Assembly: GCF_003967555.1 (NCBI RefSeq)
Contig: NZ_BIFS01000002.1
Span: 2,294,001-2,358,000, forward strand
Origin: Dictyobacter kobayashii
Lineage (GTDB): Bacteria; Chloroflexota; Ktedonobacteria; Ktedonobacterales; Ktedonobacteraceae
Length of the DNA: 64,000 nucleotides
Direction: 5' to 3'
In this document: positions 11,006 to 20,213 of the stretch, piece by piece
Position numbering within the stretch: the stretch's first letter is position 1
Layout: the number at the start of each line of letters is the position of its first letter
Program-made: the position numbers and the translations under genes
Notes under the pieces: generated by a model
Database searches by the model: none
The model's input: only the letters and a program-made list of their open reading frames with translations
What the model was told of the DNA's origin: nothing

Positions 11006-12423
11006 GTACTAAATCAGAGCAACAGCTACATGTTAGAAATGATGTCGAGCTAGCTGCGCAATTTCCCAGAGATTTTCTCTGGGGAGCGGCTACTTCGGCA
11101 TATCAGATTGAAGGCGCGACCGAGGAGGATGGGCGCGGGCTCTCTATCTGGGATCGTTTCGCGGCCACTCCAGGTAAGACGTTTCGGGGGGAGACGGGCC
11201 AGGTCGCGGTGGATCATTATCATCGGATGGAAAAAGACGTTGAGCTGATGGCCGAGTTGGGCCTGGGTGCCTATCGTTTTTCAATCTCCTGGCCGCGCAT
11301 TTTCCCTGATGGCACGGGACGCGTGAATCAGGGTGGCCTGGATTTTTATTCCCGCCTGGTCGATGCTTTATTGGCGAAAAATATTCAACCTGTGGTAACT
11401 CTCTTTCATTGGGATCTGCCGGCGGCCCTGCAAGATCAAGGAGGCTGGACCAATCGCGCTACCGCTGATGCTTTTGCCGACTATGCAGCCTGCGTGGTTG
11501 AGCATCTGGGAGATCGCGTGAGCTGGTGGATTACCCACAATGAACCCTGGTGTTCGGCCTACCTGGGCCATGGGGTGGGCATTCATGCTCCTGGTATTCA
11601 GGATGCGCAATCAGCCGCAACGGCGGCGCATAATATATTACTTTCTCATGGATTAGCGGTACCGCGCATGCGTGCCCTGCTCCCACCTGACGCCAGGATT
11701 GGTATCTCTTTGAATCTCTTTCCGGTCTACAAAGTCGACGAGGTGCCTGGCATCTCCGAGCGCGTTGAGCGGGAACTGGATTTTCGCAATCGCTGGTTTT
11801 TAGATCCCGTCTTTAAAGGCCACTATCCCTCAGCCCTCTTCTCCTTTTTGCACTGTCAGCCTCCCGAGGTTCAAGCTGGCGATATGGAACTTATTTCTGC
11901 ACCATTGGATTTCCTGGGTATCAATTACTACAATCCTTTGCGTATAGGGATGGTACGGCTACAAAACGGGCATGGTGGTGTGAAGCATGCCTGCGATGTG
12001 CTTGATATGTCGGCCAGTGCGGCCTGCACCGCCATGGGGTGGGAAGTTTATCCTCAGGGCTTAACCGATATTATGAGCTGGTTACGACAGGAGTATGTGG
12101 TCCCCGCTATACTGATTACAGAAAATGGCTCGGCTTTTGAGGATAGTTTAGATGCGAAGGAGCAAGTTGCGGACTCGCGTCGGCTTCATTATCTGCGCGA
12201 GCATATCAATGCCATCGGTCGCACTATCCAGCAACCAGACAGTATACCCGTGCAAGGCTATTTTGCCTGGTCATTGATGGATAACTATGAGTGGGCCGAA
12301 GGATACAGTAAACGTTTTGGTCTGGTGTACGTCGATTATGATACTCAGAAACGTATCATAAAAGACAGTGGTCGTTGGTATGCTTCCTTTTTGACATTGC
12401 AAAATTCTCAACAATATGATTAG
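11002..12423 (+). CDS. Beta-glucosidase, glycoside hydrolase family 1
   Basis: Intact 473 residues, normal for GH1. The N-terminal FPRDFLWGAATSAYQIEGA is a family hallmark. The acid/base glutamate is E181 in THNEP and the nucleophile is E374 in ITENGSAFED. FAWSLMDNYEWAEGYSKRFGL at the C-terminus forms the aglycone and sugar-binding pocket. There is no signal peptide, so it acts in the cytoplasm on the imported glucoside, releasing glucose by retaining hydrolysis. Operon position behind the importer supports cellobiose or another beta-glucoside as substrate; the exact sugar cannot be told from sequence. Confidence 0.95.
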   Translation: MSTKSEQQLHVRNDVELAAQFPRDFLWGAATSAYQIEGATEEDGRGLSIWDRFAATPGKTFRGETGQVAVDHYHRMEKDVELMAELGLGAYRFSISWPRIFPDGTGRVNQGGLDFYSRLVDALLAKNIQPVVTLFHWDLPAALQDQGGWTNRATADAFADYAACVVEHLGDRVSWWITHNEPWCSAYLGHGVGIHAPGIQDAQSAATAAHNILLSHGLAVPRMRALLPPDARIGISLNLFPVYKVDEVPGISERVERELDFRNRWFLDPVFKGHYPSALFSFLHCQPPEVQAGDMELISAPLDFLGINYYNPLRIGMVRLQNGHGGVKHACDVLDMSASAACTAMGWEVYPQGLTDIMSWLRQEYVVPAILITENGSAFEDSLDAKEQVADSRRLHYLREHINAIGRTIQQPDSIPVQGYFAWSLMDNYEWAEGYSKRFGLVYVDYDTQKRIIKDSGRWYASFLTLQNSQQYD

Positions 12424-12523
12424 ATAGGAAGCAAGCAAAATTGATTAGTTATAGATCGTTGTCATCCATGTATATTCAAACTGTAGATATCTAATATCTT
12501 GTATGTGTAATCCTTTCGCAGCT

Positions 12524-12605
12524 GATGCAGGGCAAACAATGTTTGAAGCGTCATTGGTGACTTCGATGCAGGGCAAACAATGTTTGAATCGTCATTGGTG
12601 ACTTC
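12524..12605. repeat. Two tandem copies of a 41-base unit
   Basis: Units 12524-12564 and 12565-12605 differ at one base (AGCG versus ATCG). Each contains the near-palindrome CAAACAATGTTTG and the segment GTCATTGGTGACTTC. They lie about 100 bases beyond the beta-glucosidase stop. This could be a regulatory duplication or a slippage product. No gene was found in 12424-12829. Confidence 0.8.
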
Positions 12606-12664
12606 ATGGCAATGCATTAGCTGCTGGCACTACATATACAAGGACTCGCAATGCTATTTTACTA

Positions 12665-12795
12665 GCTATTGAAAAGCAATCGTAAACGCCGCTTGGACGC
12701 GGCTAGCTCCGCTGCCACTGGCTCAGCCATCCAACTTGAGCAGTGGCGAGCAAACGGGTGCGCCTGTCAGGCAGCTGCGCTCATACGATTGAACG
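12665..12795. other. GC-rich structured intergenic segment, possibly a degenerate family A element
   Basis: Nested inverted repeats: GCCGCTTGGACGCGGC, then GCCACTGGCTC against GAGCAGTGGC, then GCGCCTGTCAGGCAGCTGCGC, all enclosed by AATCGTA and TACGATT. The GGGTGCGCC motif resembles the flank of family A copies, but no long perfect arms remain. It ends about 35 bases before the small gene at 12830. Confidence 0.4.
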
Positions 12796-12829
12796 GCATG
12801 CTGTTTTTCTCTTGATAAGGTTTACCATT

Positions 12830-13054
12830 ATGAGTGAAGTAGAAAAATTGCGCGAGAAAATTGCTCTGGAGTGCCAGGCTATGCATCATCTGATGTATGA
12901 TTTTGCGGCTGTTGCTAAACATGAGATTATTGCTCATCATTATGAAGCTATTGCCAGTTATCAAGGTCAATTGGAGTCGCTGGTGGGCAATGCAGAAGCT
13001 TCTACCATTATTGCCGAGACATATATCAATGCCATTGAACCACGCGGTATGTAA
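12830..13054 (+). CDS. Small conserved-looking protein of unknown function
   Basis: A 74-residue acidic/histidine-containing protein starting MSEVEKLREKIALECQAM. It looks all-helical, with YDFAAVAKHEIIAHHYEAI in the middle. An AAGG-containing leader lies upstream of the ATG. A longer reading from 12743 would translate the structured segment and is rejected. It is followed 25 bases later by the YkgJ-type cysteine-cluster gene, so the two are probably co-transcribed. Function not recognised. Confidence 0.6.
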   Translation: MSEVEKLREKIALECQAMHHLMYDFAAVAKHEIIAHHYEAIASYQGQLESLVGNAEASTIIAETYINAIEPRGM

Positions 13055-13079
13055 GAATAATCTAGATAGGAAATGATCG

Positions 13080-13394
13080 ATGGAATGTCGCATTGGATGC
13101 GGCGCATGTTGTATTGCACCATCCATTTCAACATGTATACCTGGTATGCCTGAGGGTAAGCCAGCAGGAGTTCGCTGTGTCAATTTGACCAGTGATAATC
13201 GCTGCCAGCTTTTCGGTAAATCTGAACGACCCGCAGTCTGTCTGGCTTTCCGAGCTCAAGAAGATACCTGTGGCCGTTCGTCGCAGGAAGCCCTACAGCT
13301 GATTACTAAGCTTGAACGAGCTACCGCCCTCGCCGTTAAGCATGAGAAGAGGATAATGCCCCTCCTCTACTCACTAAAGTCTAGCTCGGCCTGA
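13080..13394 (+). CDS. YkgJ-family cysteine-cluster protein
   Basis: 104 residues with the family's conserved cysteine pattern: ECRIGCGACCIAPSIS at the N-terminus, GVRCVNLTSDNRCQLF in the middle and RPAVCLAFRA later. YkgJ proteins are thought to bind a metal, probably zinc or an iron-sulphur cluster; their reaction is unknown. The stop lies inside the 3' end of the convergent gene at 13367-13636, giving a 28-base tail-to-tail overlap. Confidence 0.85.
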   Translation: MECRIGCGACCIAPSISTCIPGMPEGKPAGVRCVNLTSDNRCQLFGKSERPAVCLAFRAQEDTCGRSSQEALQLITKLERATALAVKHEKRIMPLLYSLKSSSA

Positions 13395-13636
13395 TCAATA
13401 TAGCACCAGCCCCAATCTTCCCCTTTTTCAAACGAGGCGATGATTGGATGGTTAGTGGCATGAAAGTGTTTGGTCGCGTGCTTGCCTTTGGATGAATCGC
13501 AACAACCTACATGGCCACATGTAAGACAGATGCGCAGATGAACCCAGCTCTCGCCCAATTTTAAGCATTCTTCACAGCCGGGAGCACTGGGTACAACTTC
13601 CTGAATCTGGTCGATATGGGTACATACTTGTGCCAT
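13367..13636 (-). CDS. UBP-type zinc-finger protein
   Basis: 89 residues from MAQVCTHIDQIQEVV; this ATG at 13636 follows AAGGGGAAG and is preferred to an upstream extension. The ZnF-UBP ligands are clear: C-x-H near the N-terminus, then CEECLK, CLTCGHVGCCDSS, KHATKHFHATNHPI and a final WGWCYID. In eukaryotes the fold binds the ubiquitin C-terminus. Bacterial stand-alone copies are common and functionally undefined, so no ubiquitin role should be assumed. Confidence 0.88.
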   Translation of the reverse strand: MAQVCTHIDQIQEVVPSAPGCEECLKLGESWVHLRICLTCGHVGCCDSSKGKHATKHFHATNHPIIASFEKGEDWGWCYIDQAELDFSE

Positions 13637-13936
13637 AATCTTCCCCTTTATAGAGTTAGAGCGACTGCTCTTCTGCCAGGCATACAACCGACACTTCTTT
13701 TTGTTGCCCTCTGCGTATACCTGTAGCGGTATGCCTGGACAAAACAATGTTACATGTATTTGTGCTGTTTTTTTGCCAGGATCGCATTACATAGCCGCGC
13801 AATGTGATGCCTCTTGTTACTATAACATGTAGCAGAAATCCATGTAAGATGAGCTTAATACTGGTTGGGATTTAAAGTGTACGTTTCTAGTTTTGAGTTC
13901 CCATCCGTCCGATATGAGTACTTGTAACTCGATGGC

Positions 13937-15164
13937 TTAGATGCTGGGAACTGTGTGTGTATGCAGATATTGTAGAATCGCATCGACGGCGGCGTGGACG
14001 CCGCCAGTTTCAGCGATGATCCTTTGCATCTGGCGCGTGCGCATGCGAATCTCGGGCTGGTGGGCAATATAGTTCACCGCTCCTCGCAAGCTTTCAGTCG
14101 TCACTTGTTTTGGCCCCACTGCTACCCCAGATCCAACTCGACCACTCGACGCGCCGTCAATTCCTGTTCCGGCAGTTGAGGAATGATTATCAAAGGCACT
14201 CCATATGAGAGGGCCTCCATGATGCTGTTCATGCCTCCATGGCTGATGAAGATGCTGGATCTGGCCAGGACATCGAGTTGAGGTACATAGGGGTGTACGA
14301 TAAAATTGTCTGGCACGGGACCTAAATCGGCTGGCGAGCTGTGTTTTCCAAGGGCCATCACGACCTGCCACGGTGTATCAGCAAAGGCGCTCAAACAGGT
14401 TTGATAGAAGTTCCGATGCTCGTTAAAGGAAGTTCCCAGCGAAATATAGAGGGTAGGTTGTTTGCGCAAGCGTTCAAGCGGAAAGTCGCTGCCATTATAG
14501 CGTGGGAGGATGCATGGACCGACGAATTGGAAGCGGGCATCAAATGTCTCTCCTGCATATTGAAAGGTTCTGGGCAGTGTCACCAGGGTCAAAGGCTCTG
14601 CATGGGTAGATATATCAGTGAGATCAAATGCAGGAATAGAATACTCGGCGCAGAGGGTATGTAGCTGAGCATTCAGGTAAGCAAGGCGGGCATTCATCTC
14701 TTCAAGTACCGGGGGCGAAGCAGGTGGCGTAAGTATAGAGAAGAGCTTAAAATATGCGTTGGATGCATAGCCCGGCCGTACAATGATCGCTGGCGTATGC
14801 AATATCTGGGCCAGCATGCGACCCCAGAGCGCGGTCTGGTCATAGATGATGCCATCGGGCCGCTCTCCATGCAAATCTTCTAAGATTTGTGGCAGTAACG
14901 AGCGACACTCCCTAAGCATCTGCTCGCCAGCAGTTAGTAGGTAGCCTGCATCGTTCTGACTGATGGCCATCTCGGCCACCTGGTCAAAATCCAGGTTAGA
15001 GATATAACTACGGAAAGTGGCTCCTGTCGCCTCAATTGGCAACCGGAACTCTTCCGTTAGATAATAAGTTACCTGTTCTCCTCGCGTGACAAGCCCCTGG
15101 ACAATGGCCAGGGTGGGTTGATATTTCCCTGGTGTGGAATATTAAAACAAAGATATGTTGACAT
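13937..15164 (-). CDS. MGT/UGT-type glycosyltransferase (GT1-like; two frameshifts)
   Basis: Begins MSTYLCFNIPHQGNINP behind an AGAAGGAG site. It has the GT-B fold typical of macrolide and flavonoid glycosyltransferases: N-terminal acceptor domain with GIIYDQTALWGRMLA, then PTLYISLGTSFN and the donor-sugar motif HPYVPQLDVLARSSIFISHGGMNSIMEALSYGVPLIIIP. Two single bases are missing, one near 15109 (within NPTLAIVQG) and one in a G-run near 14127 (between ELDLG and VAVGPKQ). It would transfer a sugar from a UDP donor to a small hydrophobic acceptor. It stands alone, so the acceptor is unknown. Confidence 0.85.
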
Positions 15165-15364
15165 CGCGAGAACTCCTTCTGCCAGGCCATCCTAACCCGG
15201 TTCCTCTGCTACTTTGGCATACTAGAGTATATATCAACACATCATGTGTCTATTGCGCGTTGTTTCTTCCTTCTTCATAGAGACATAGCATATTATTTTG
15301 TTGCTGTCAATATATATGACTGCTTCAATATGACCCCTACCTGAGATCAAGATGGAATGGCTGG

Positions 15365-15480
15365 CCAGCCTGGGGGCGCTGACGCCCCCAATCTTTTTAT
15401 GCTATGTTGTTGCAGCACGTGTGCTTTGGTACACGTGCTGCAACAACATAGCATAAATTTTGAGCGCCGCTGGCGCGAAC
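15365..15480. repeat. Family A hairpin element (copy A2)
   Basis: Perfect 27-base arms at 15396-15422 and 15431-15457 (TTTATGCTATGTTGTTGCAG...) around an 8-base loop. Left mini-hairpin GGGGGCG-CTGA-CGCCCCC at 15372-15389; right flank GAGCGCCGCTGGCGCGAA, which is the family flank in inverted orientation relative to A1. It fills the centre of the gap between the start of the glycosyltransferase (15164) and the 3' end of the kinase gene (15567). Nothing else is seen in that gap. Confidence 0.8.
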
Positions 15481-15566
15481 TATCAGTGGAAAAGTTACGA
15501 ACAGCATGCCTTATGCAGCGTCTGCTAAAAAAAGTATTGGAAGCGTGGGATCACTCACTATGATAA

Positions 15567-17218
15567 TTAGTGGGGAGGAGGCAGACAATTGTAGTCGACA
15601 ACATAGATAGTATCGATCTTCCAACCATTGCTCCCATCACTAATTAAAGTAAGGTCGGCCGGCTTGTTCATCGGTTCATCAGGAGGATGCCCCCCGTCAG
15701 GAGGATGACCCCCATCAGGCGGATGTCCCCCATCAGGCGGATACCCACCATTGGGCGGTGGTGTCCCATCTGGCGGCGGTGGCGGTGGTGTTCCATCTGG
15801 TGGTGGACCACCATCATAATGCGGGCACGACAGGGTCAGGTTTAAACCGGCCTGGTGAGTTGCATCAGGGACACTTGCGACGACACAGCGGCTCGTCCCC
15901 TGAAAATACTTTTGAAAATCTACCAGCGTATGCTTGCTATGATACCCATGGGAAAACTGGTCATATGCGGTTAGAAAATCCGGTGCCGATGAGTTCATGG
16001 CTCTGCAAAAGATCTGGACCACGCCTAGAGGTGTACGCGCGTTCAATACAATGGTGGATGTGGAGGATAGGTTGATGCCTGGGCTAGAGGCTCGTGTAGA
16101 TAGCTTGAATATATTATTATTCAACAAGAGCACATAAATCAACAAGAGCATGAGAGCTATGGCCGTCGCCAGCGAAGTCGCCAGGAGTTTGCGCTTCGGT
16201 TTTCTGTGAGTCGGGATTGATGCCGCTGACATGGCTCCGCGTTGCTTTTTGGAGGCAGGAAGAGAAAGAGGGGTTTTAAGATTACTCATGATATTTTGAA
16301 GCTTCAGCTTCACCTCTTCCATGCTCTGCGGCCTTTTGTTTTCATCAAGGTCCAACATCTGGGCGATAAGCGCGCTCAACACTGGTGGAACGCCAGGAAC
16401 CTGTGACTCAAGGGGCGGAAAGTGAAAGGTTGCCTGAGCGATATCGGCGCCTGTAATCAACTGGTAGAAGATGACGCCCAGACTGTAAATATCGGAACTA
16501 GGCACGGTCTGCCGCTTGCCATATTGTTCGGGGGCCGCGTAGCCGGGCGAACCCTGATTGTTTGTATCTTTTGATTGTCCACGCTTAAAAAAACGAGCGA
16601 TTCCAAAGTCAATCAGATAAATATGTCCATCTGTGGCGCGCATGATATTGGAAGGCTTAAGATCGCGAAAAATGATAGGTGGATGATGGGTATGCAAATA
16701 ATGCAACACACTACATAGAATGACCCGATCTCAAGTACCTCTCCCAGCGATAATTTGCCTCCCTGTGCTTTGAGATACTCTTCAAGTGTCTGCCCCTTGA
16801 TATAGCTCATTACCAGGTACCAGCGCTGGTTCTCTTCAAAATGATCGTAGATACTAGGCAGATGAGGATGTTGCAGTCCGGCCAGAATATGCGCCTCGTG
16901 CTTGAAATTCTGGGCGGCCTGGATTCTTTCTTGTGGTGAGAGACCCGACTGACTCATTTCTTTGATCGCGACCAGCCGATTCCCAAGTTGCATATCTCTG
17001 CCAAGATAAACCGTTCCCATGCCACCTTGCCCGATGGCGAACAGAATACGATAGCGCTGTTTGAGCATTCCTTTAGCTATGGGTAACGCTTGAGGAGGAG
17101 GCATGGGGACGATATTACTCTGCGCATCTAACAACGGCTGACTACACATCAGACAACGCGTCTGACCCCTGGGATTAGCAAAACCACAAACACTACAAAT
17201 AAGCAAAAAAGACGGCAT
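15567..17218 (-). CDS. Membrane serine/threonine protein kinase with N-terminal zinc ribbon (one frameshift)
   Basis: Start MPSFLLIC at 17218 follows GAGGAGAGGGAG. A zinc ribbon comes first (C8, C11, C22, C25), then a Hanks-type kinase with glycine loop GQGGMGTVYLG, catalytic lysine K86 in VAIKEM, RDLKPSN, DFGIAR and a GSPGYAAPEQ activation segment. A single span (LLATSLATAIALMLLLIYVLLL) anchors it, and an outside domain ends in Pro/Gly/Asp repeats (PPDGGH) and an unassigned globular tail. One base is missing in a G-run near 16726 (LEIG then VILCSVLHYLH). Signals sensed outside probably control phosphorylation inside; targets unknown. Confidence 0.88.
15679..15760 (-). repeat. 18-base coding tandem repeat in the kinase's outer domain
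   Basis: Four to five 18-base units of the type ATGCCCCCCATCAGGCGG encode consecutive GGHPPD hexapeptides. The unit length is a multiple of three, so copy number can change without breaking the reading frame. It continues into looser PPPDGTPPP sequence up to about 15810. Confidence 0.8.
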
Positions 17219-17430
17219 CTCCCTCTCCTCAGAGCACAATATCTTCTTAATTCCATAAAATGGAATGTATTGACCAATTTATCTCAATGTTCAACGAAAG
17301 TATACATAAATAGGAAGAGCTACTGCAAGCATATTTTCATGTTCATAGCATGAATGGGTATATTTTCCTTATTTTGCAATACATTATTGATAAGTACTTA
17401 GCTCAATTTTGTACATTTCCAGCTAAAAAC

Positions 17431-17575
17431 CAGGGCTTTTTACTGTTCCTCTTGGGTGCCTGCGGCGCCGGGTTGGGGTGTGGCCGCGTTTGCCCACCAC
17501 ACACTCCACACCTGAAAGAAGGTCCATCGTATCGCTGGCTCGTGATCTCCTTGCGATCAACATTAAAAAGCCCTG
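17431..17575 (+). mobile_element. Family B MITE (copy B1, degenerate, beta subtype)
   Basis: 145 bases bounded by CAGGGCTTTTTA and TAAAAAGCCCTG. It carries the family's GCCTGCGGCGCCGGGTTGGGG mini-hairpin region, but half of the central palindrome is lost. The right arm contains TGAAAGAAGGTCCATCGTAT and continues GCTGGCTCGTGATCTCC, matching copy B6 and not B2/B3/B5. Flanking 9-mers (GCTAAAAAC and ACTGGAGCA) do not match, so no target duplication is visible. With the terminator at 17641 it accounts for most of the gap 17219-17709. Confidence 0.75.
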
Positions 17576-17640
17576 ACTGGAGCAGTCTGAGTTGCTTGTG
17601 GCGAGAGCTCTATGGGAGGAATTGTGGGTGCTAATGCATA

Positions 17641-17690
17641 AAAAAGAACAGCGAGCCTATCATTTTGACAGGCTCGCTGTTCTTTTTTTT
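17641..17690. terminator. Bidirectional intrinsic terminator
   Basis: A perfect 18-base stem (AAAAAGAACAGCGAGCCT and its complement) with a 10-to-12-base loop and T-runs on both strands. It lies just beyond the stop of the CopC-domain gene read leftward, which it probably terminates. Confidence 0.9.
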
Positions 17691-17709
17691 CTAAATTCGG
17701 ACTTTTAAT

Positions 17710-18334
17710 TTAGCTTACAGGGGTTTTTGTTGGCTCGGTAATGGGTGGGGCAGATTTGCGTGTGCGCCCGAGCCCGAAGCCAGCTCCCAATCCAACTATA
17801 AGGGCAACGATACCGCTGATAATCGCGGGCCAGGGAGAAGTACCAGTGTTACTGCTGTTGCTGGTGCTTGCGGGTGTAGTCGCAGCTTTAGGGTAGCCGC
17901 AGCTTGAGGCTGGGTAGTTGTGCCGCTCGCCGCTGGCCCAACGGTGAAGACGTAGGCACCCTGGTCGGGATCACCATCCTGGGCTGAAACGGTAATCCAG
18001 CGTACAACATAGACCCCATTCTTCTCTGGTTTGATATTAACTGACATCCTGGCTGGATTATTCAAATCTACCCTGGCATCGCCCTGGCTGATCAGTTCTC
18101 CGCTAGGGCCGTAGACGAAAAGATTGCTATTGGTCGCACCAGGCTTCATATTCTCTGCGGTTGTCACCGTGATCTTGCTGGGGCCTGGGAAATGGTTGAG
18201 TTTATTGCTGGATCTGAGGATAACACCTTGGCGTGATTGGGCATGGCAAAGGATGTGCCGCTCAACACAAAGAATAAACTAAGGCTGAGAAGTGTTGCAC
18301 AAATCAAGCCTAAACGTCGTTGAATTTGACGCAT
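17710..18334 (-). CDS. CopC-domain membrane-anchored protein (two frameshifts)
   Basis: Start MRQIQRRLGLICATLL with a signal peptide ending near TSFAMPNHA. His is the probable first residue of the mature protein, as in CopC, where it is a copper ligand. The CopC immunoglobulin-like fold follows: SSDPAINSTISQAPSKITVTTAE, then VYGPSGELIS, then GVYVVRWITVSAQDGDPDQGAYVFTV. The C-terminus has one membrane span (IISGIVALIVGLGAGFGLG) and an Arg/Lys tail. Two bases are missing, in the C-run at about 18190 and near 17897. It may bind or deliver copper at the outer face of the membrane; the second CopC gene and the cupredoxin nearby support a copper theme. Confidence 0.8.
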
Positions 18335-18487
18335 AATAAGTTCTTTGACCTTTCTCTACTAAAGGTAGTGCTACTACAGGTAGCGCTACATGGCGTAATA
18401 CTTTTAAAAGGATCCTGATCGTCCATCATAAAATATCTATCAAAGAGCATAGGATCTCCATAGATATTTGTCTATTGGGTCAATTAC

Positions 18488-19126
18488 CTATTTTTTTCCT
18501 AAGGTATTTTCTTCAGTTTGAAAGGTATACCTTATTTTTTGCTGCTGAAGCATAGCGAAGGTTGCCCCTGCACCTATCAGTAGACCAACCATACCTGACA
18601 GGAGTACTGTCAGCCAGGTTGGTATTCCTCTGGCCTGTGATATAGTAGCGCCCGGGTGGGCGGCCGCCATCGTTGTGCCTGGCATATGCCCCATTGCCTC
18701 GCCTTTTACCATTCCTTTGAGCATTCGACTGATATTTACGAAGAAGCGGAAGCTCCCACTATCTCGATGCCCTTCGTCGGTGGAGACATTATGCCAGTTG
18801 ACCAGGTAAATTTCTGATCCATTGGCCTGCATGGGTACCGCCATCGTCTGATGATCCGTGCCATTGAGTTTGGCTGGTGCGGTACTGACCAGCTTATCAT
18901 TAACGTCGTAGACTTGAATATCGCTCTGATTGGGATCGATCGCTTCTGAAAAGTGTACGGTAATGACTGTGGGTGCCTGGGTGAGCATTGCATTGGCAGC
19001 CGGGACGGAACTGACATATTCACCATGTGTGGGTTGCGCTAATGCGTTGCCGGTGCATAGCAGCACGCATAGCATGCTACAAAAAATGCTGATAATGATG
19101 AGCTGTCTACCTGATTGCATATTCAT
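18488..19126 (-). CDS. CopC-domain membrane-anchored protein
   Basis: Intact. Signal peptide (LIIISIFCSMLCVLLCTGNALA), mature start QPTHGEYVSSVPAANAMLTQ with an early His, CopC-like fold (ITVHFSEAIDPNQSDIQVYD, EIYLVNWHNVSTDEGHRDSG), then a Met/His-rich linker (GEAMGHMPGTTMAAAHPGA) and one span (WLTVLLSGMVGLLIGAGATFA). The Met/His stretch is suited to Cu(I) binding. I chose the ATG at 19126 because GAGAGG lies 12 bases upstream; an ATG at 19138 abuts that site. It sits 150 bases upstream of the other CopC gene in the same direction. Confidence 0.85.
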   Translation of the reverse strand: MNMQSGRQLIIISIFCSMLCVLLCTGNALAQPTHGEYVSSVPAANAMLTQAPTVITVHFSEAIDPNQSDIQVYDVNDKLVSTAPAKLNGTDHQTMAVPMQANGSEIYLVNWHNVSTDEGHRDSGSFRFFVNISRMLKGMVKGEAMGHMPGTTMAAAHPGATISQARGIPTWLTVLLSGMVGLLIGAGATFAMLQQQKIRYTFQTEENTLGKK

Positions 19127-19138
19127 AGAATAAAACAT

Positions 19139-19631
19139 CCTCTCTACACCACTTACTAATAAATTGTGCTGTGACTAATCAGGGGAGCATGAACTGTAGA
19201 GTCTCCCTAACCACATTTACATCTTCCACCATGACTGACAACTTGAATTGTGGATGATCTCGCTTTCCGATGAATTACCAGAGAGAGCTTTATAAGTTTG
19301 TAGCAAGATAAAATAGCTCTCTTTTATCCTTATCGGATGTGCCAGACTATACTAGAATAAACTGCCATAAATGTCCATCAGGAGTTGGCCCTATTTTAAT
19401 CTCTTGCAGCCTGTCAGGCTTCCATCACTCCTGCGCTGTTTGTGTATGATTTTTCATGTCCCGTGGAGCGCATAAGTGTTTTATAGTGTGGTATAGGCTT
19501 ATGCATATTCTTCCAGCAGCGACACGCTTCCCGAAACATTCAAATCTCATCTTTTATAATGGTAGATGTATACCGAATGGATTTTATGGTGATACACTGA
19601 AATAGAATATCTTTTGGGAGCATTATGAATC
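19139..19631. other. Intergenic region between divergent copper-type genes
   Basis: No gene seen. It separates the leftward CopC gene from the rightward cupredoxin gene and so should hold both promoters. At 19516-19530 it contains AGCGACACGCTTCCC, which also occurs right after family A copy A1 (about 6761-6775). This may be the remnant of a longer shared element. Confidence 0.4.
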
Positions 19632-20003
19632 ATGCGACAGAGCAAATATCGTTATCTCATGCTTTTGCTGGCGATCCTCGTAGTCGGACTTACCTCGGCT
19701 TGCGGCAGTTCTAATCAAAATCAAGTACATATGAATGAAACTAACTTTGTGCAAAAATCGATTACCATTCACAAAGGGGAGACTGTAACGCTGGTCAACG
19801 ATAGCGCCGCAATTCATATCATCCAGAACGGGAGCTGGATGGATGGGATGCAATTACCGAAAAGTGAGCCTGGTGCACCACAGGTTAATGCTAATGTGGA
19901 TGGTAATGTAAGCGAGGTCATTGGGCCTTTTAATACTGCGGGTACCTTCCACCTCTACTGCACTATCCATCCTGATATGAATCTGACCGTAGTGGTTGAT
20001 TAA
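19632..20003 (+). CDS. Cupredoxin-domain lipoprotein
   Basis: 123 residues with a lipoprotein signal (LLLAILVVGLTSAC). The mature part is a plastocyanin/azurin-type domain: THE early VHMNETNFVQKSITIHKGETV strand pair, a histidine in AAIHIIQ, and the C-terminal YCTIHPDM loop, which supplies Cys, His and Met. Together these make a type 1 copper site. GGGAG lies 11 bases upstream of the ATG. Likely a surface electron carrier or copper-binding protein, in line with the two CopC-domain genes across the divergent promoter region. Confidence 0.88.
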   Translation: MRQSKYRYLMLLLAILVVGLTSACGSSNQNQVHMNETNFVQKSITIHKGETVTLVNDSAAIHIIQNGSWMDGMQLPKSEPGAPQVNANVDGNVSEVIGPFNTAGTFHLYCTIHPDMNLTVVVD

Positions 20004-20039
20004 GCATGTGTTTTACTCTCATCCTCATGGGAAGTGTGC

Positions 20040-20160
20040 AACCCCTGCGCGGACGTGCTTTTTTTTCTTGTGTGGTGCAAAAAAGTGCGTCCCAGCGCAC
20101 TTTTTTGCACCACACAAGAAAACTTCTTGAGCGCCTTTGAGCGCCAAAGGCGGACGTGAG
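20040..20160. repeat. Family A hairpin element (copy A3)
   Basis: Perfect 27-base arms 20063-20089 and 20096-20122 (TTTTCTTGTGTGGTGCAAAA...) around a 6-base loop. The left flank CCCCTGCGCGGACGTGC is the complement of A5's right flank (GCGCACGTCCGCAGAGG). The right flank has GAGCGCC repeated and ends GGCGGACGTGAGG. It lies between the convergent cupredoxin and alcohol dehydrogenase genes, where it could also stop transcription from both sides. Confidence 0.8.
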
Positions 20161-20213
20161 GATCAGACACACTTTAATGATACATAGGTTACCCACAGTA
20201 AAAGTGATGGCAA

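Noticed and set aside
12524..12605. Phage attachment site at the 41-base duplication
   Set aside because: The copies are directly adjacent with nothing between them, and no integrase or tRNA gene is present.
17422..17584. Target duplication around MITE B1
   Set aside because: Flanking 9-mers GCTAAAAAC and ACTGGAGCA do not match; the copy is degenerate, so any duplication has decayed.
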